64,000 bases of DNA from Candidatus Krumholzibacteriota bacterium (GTDB lineage Bacteria; Krumholzibacteriota; Krumholzibacteriia; Krumholzibacteriales; WJIX01): NCBI GenBank assembly GCA_034520215.1, contig JAXHNR010000002.1, positions 718,642 to 782,641 on the forward strand, written 5' to 3'. A model generated the notes under the pieces. The model made no database searches, was not told the DNA's origin, and was given only the letters and a program-made list of their open reading frames with translations. Within the stretch, counting starts at the first letter, position 1. The number at the start of each line of letters is the position of its first letter. Positions 63,230 through 64,000 of this stretch are shown here, one piece after another. A program made the position numbers and the translations under genes.

Positions 63230-63844
63230 TTGAAAAGGAAAGTAAATCCTAACAGAATGATGCTTCTTCGTATGCGGCGAAGACTTGAATTGGCCAGGAG
63301 GGGCCACAAGCTTCTCAAGAACAAACAGGAAAAACTGATGCAGAATTTCTTCAGTTTGATCGATGAAACAACAAAGCTGAGGCGCCGGGCGGAAGAAGAA
63401 TTTCTGAAAATAAGTTTGGATTATACTATGGCCCGTTCTTTTACGGGCCCTCAAGCTCTCAGCGACGCGCTGGAACTAAGTGATTGCAGAGGGCAGCTTG
63501 ATATTAAAACCCGCTATGAGATGGGTATCAGAATTCCGGAGTATGAAATGAGTTTTAATAGAGAAGCGCCCCTATATAAACACGCTTTATCTTCGCCTAT
63601 GCTTGATTCCGTTTTTGAGCGTTTATATGATTCCTTTCCTTCACTTCTAAAACTTGCTTCCAGAGAAAACGCGCTCTTTAAGATGTCTGAAGAGCTGGAA
63701 AAAACCAGACGAAGGGTTAACGCGCTGGAGTATGTTTTGATACCTGATTTGGAAACTACAATAAAAGGTATCGAGAGAAAATTAAGCGAAAATGAGAGAG
63801 CGACACAGACGCGTCTTATGAAAATAAAAGATATGGTACAGTAA
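63230..63844 (+). CDS. ntpD: V/A-type ATPase subunit D (central shaft)
   Basis: A 204-residue helical protein starting at TTG 63230 (GGGGAGG upstream): VNPNRMMLLRMRRRLELARR and GHKLLKNKQEKLMQNFFSL at the N-terminus, and KTRRRVNALEYVLIPDLETT near the C-terminus, the two shaft helices of subunit D. Last gene seen. The 156 bases after it (63845-64000) hold no recognisable gene or hairpin. Confidence 0.96.
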   Translation: MKRKVNPNRMMLLRMRRRLELARRGHKLLKNKQEKLMQNFFSLIDETTKLRRRAEEEFLKISLDYTMARSFTGPQALSDALELSDCRGQLDIKTRYEMGIRIPEYEMSFNREAPLYKHALSSPMLDSVFERLYDSFPSLLKLASRENALFKMSEELEKTRRRVNALEYVLIPDLETTIKGIERKLSENERATQTRLMKIKDMVQ

Positions 63845-64000
63845 CGGACCCTGTAATTTTCTTTTTTACTTTGACGAAATGAAAGAGTAAGACGGGTTGA
63901 GATATGCTTAAAGCACAGCCATTTGTGCGGGCGATTGAGAGATGACGGGGAAAAGATTTCCCCAGATATATTCCAAATTTATTGACACGTATGTTTCTGC

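Overview
This window looks like chromosomal DNA from an uncultured bacterium of the FCB group (Bacteroidetes/Chlorobi/Fibrobacteres and related candidate phyla such as Krumholzibacteriota or Latescibacterota). The evidence is indirect: secreted proteins with C-terminal 'YPNP / NHPNPFNP' sorting domains of the type IX secretion kind, FG-GAP and beta-helix surface proteins, a split glycine decarboxylase (GcvPA + GcvPB), and a V/A-type ATPase instead of an F-type one in this stretch. No rRNA, tRNA or other taxonomic marker was seen, so the assignment is inference.

Layout. 1-6.4 kb: secreted or surface proteins (a beta-helix protein cut by the window edge, a small exported protein, an FG-GAP repeat protein, a lipoprotein with a LamG-like domain) plus the frameshifted relic of a YihY-type membrane protein gene. 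6.5-7.3 kb: a Doc-like toxin with an AbrB-like antitoxin under a consensus promoter with an overlapping inverted repeat. 7.4-20.5 kb: a complete type-1-like BREX phage defence operon (brxA, brxB, brxC, pglX, pglZ, brxL). Its BrxL ends in a Schlafen/AlbA_2-type domain and its PglX has an AT-rich block in the likely target-recognition region. 20.6-22.9 kb: a secreted protein with a sorting tail, a MATE transporter fragment and an intact YihY/BrkB protein, all on the minus strand.

23.0-38.6 kb: an integron-like cassette region. Five gene blocks start at a GTTNNNN site whose reverse complement occurs exactly (GGCTAAC, GTCTAAC, TCCTAAC, TTATAAC, ACATAAC) just after, or overlapping, the stop codon of the last gene in the block. 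A sixth block matches with one mismatch. Two full attC-like palindromes are present (28622-28752 and 36832-36914), and two larger attC-like repeats (27464-27700 and 31417-31648). A 108-bp promoter-plus-attachment module is duplicated (23053 and 28784). A decayed integron integrase tail with its catalytic tyrosine changed to Asn lies at 35491-35613. The cargo is defence-rich: Hachiman (hamA-hamB), a PD-(D/E)XK-EVE nuclease, a DnaQ-like exonuclease, an OLD/PARIS-like ATPase + TOPRIM-like pair, and four other proteins (a membrane protein, an RNase H, a lipoprotein and a protein with an EGNHR motif). The region is broken by a frameshifted IS110-family transposase and an IS3-family element.

38.8-64 kb: ordinary chromosomal housekeeping, all on the plus strand: a 1214-residue TPR protein, uvrA, the glycine cleavage system gcvT-gcvH-gcvPA-gcvPB followed by a lipoate/octanoate transferase that probably serves GcvH, a Dpp/Opp-type peptide ABC transporter without its binding protein, a 159-bp inverted-repeat element, and a V/A-ATPase operon ordered as in the Enterococcus hirae ntp operon (F-I-K-E-C-G-A-B-D). 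Its K subunit keeps the residues known to bind Na+.
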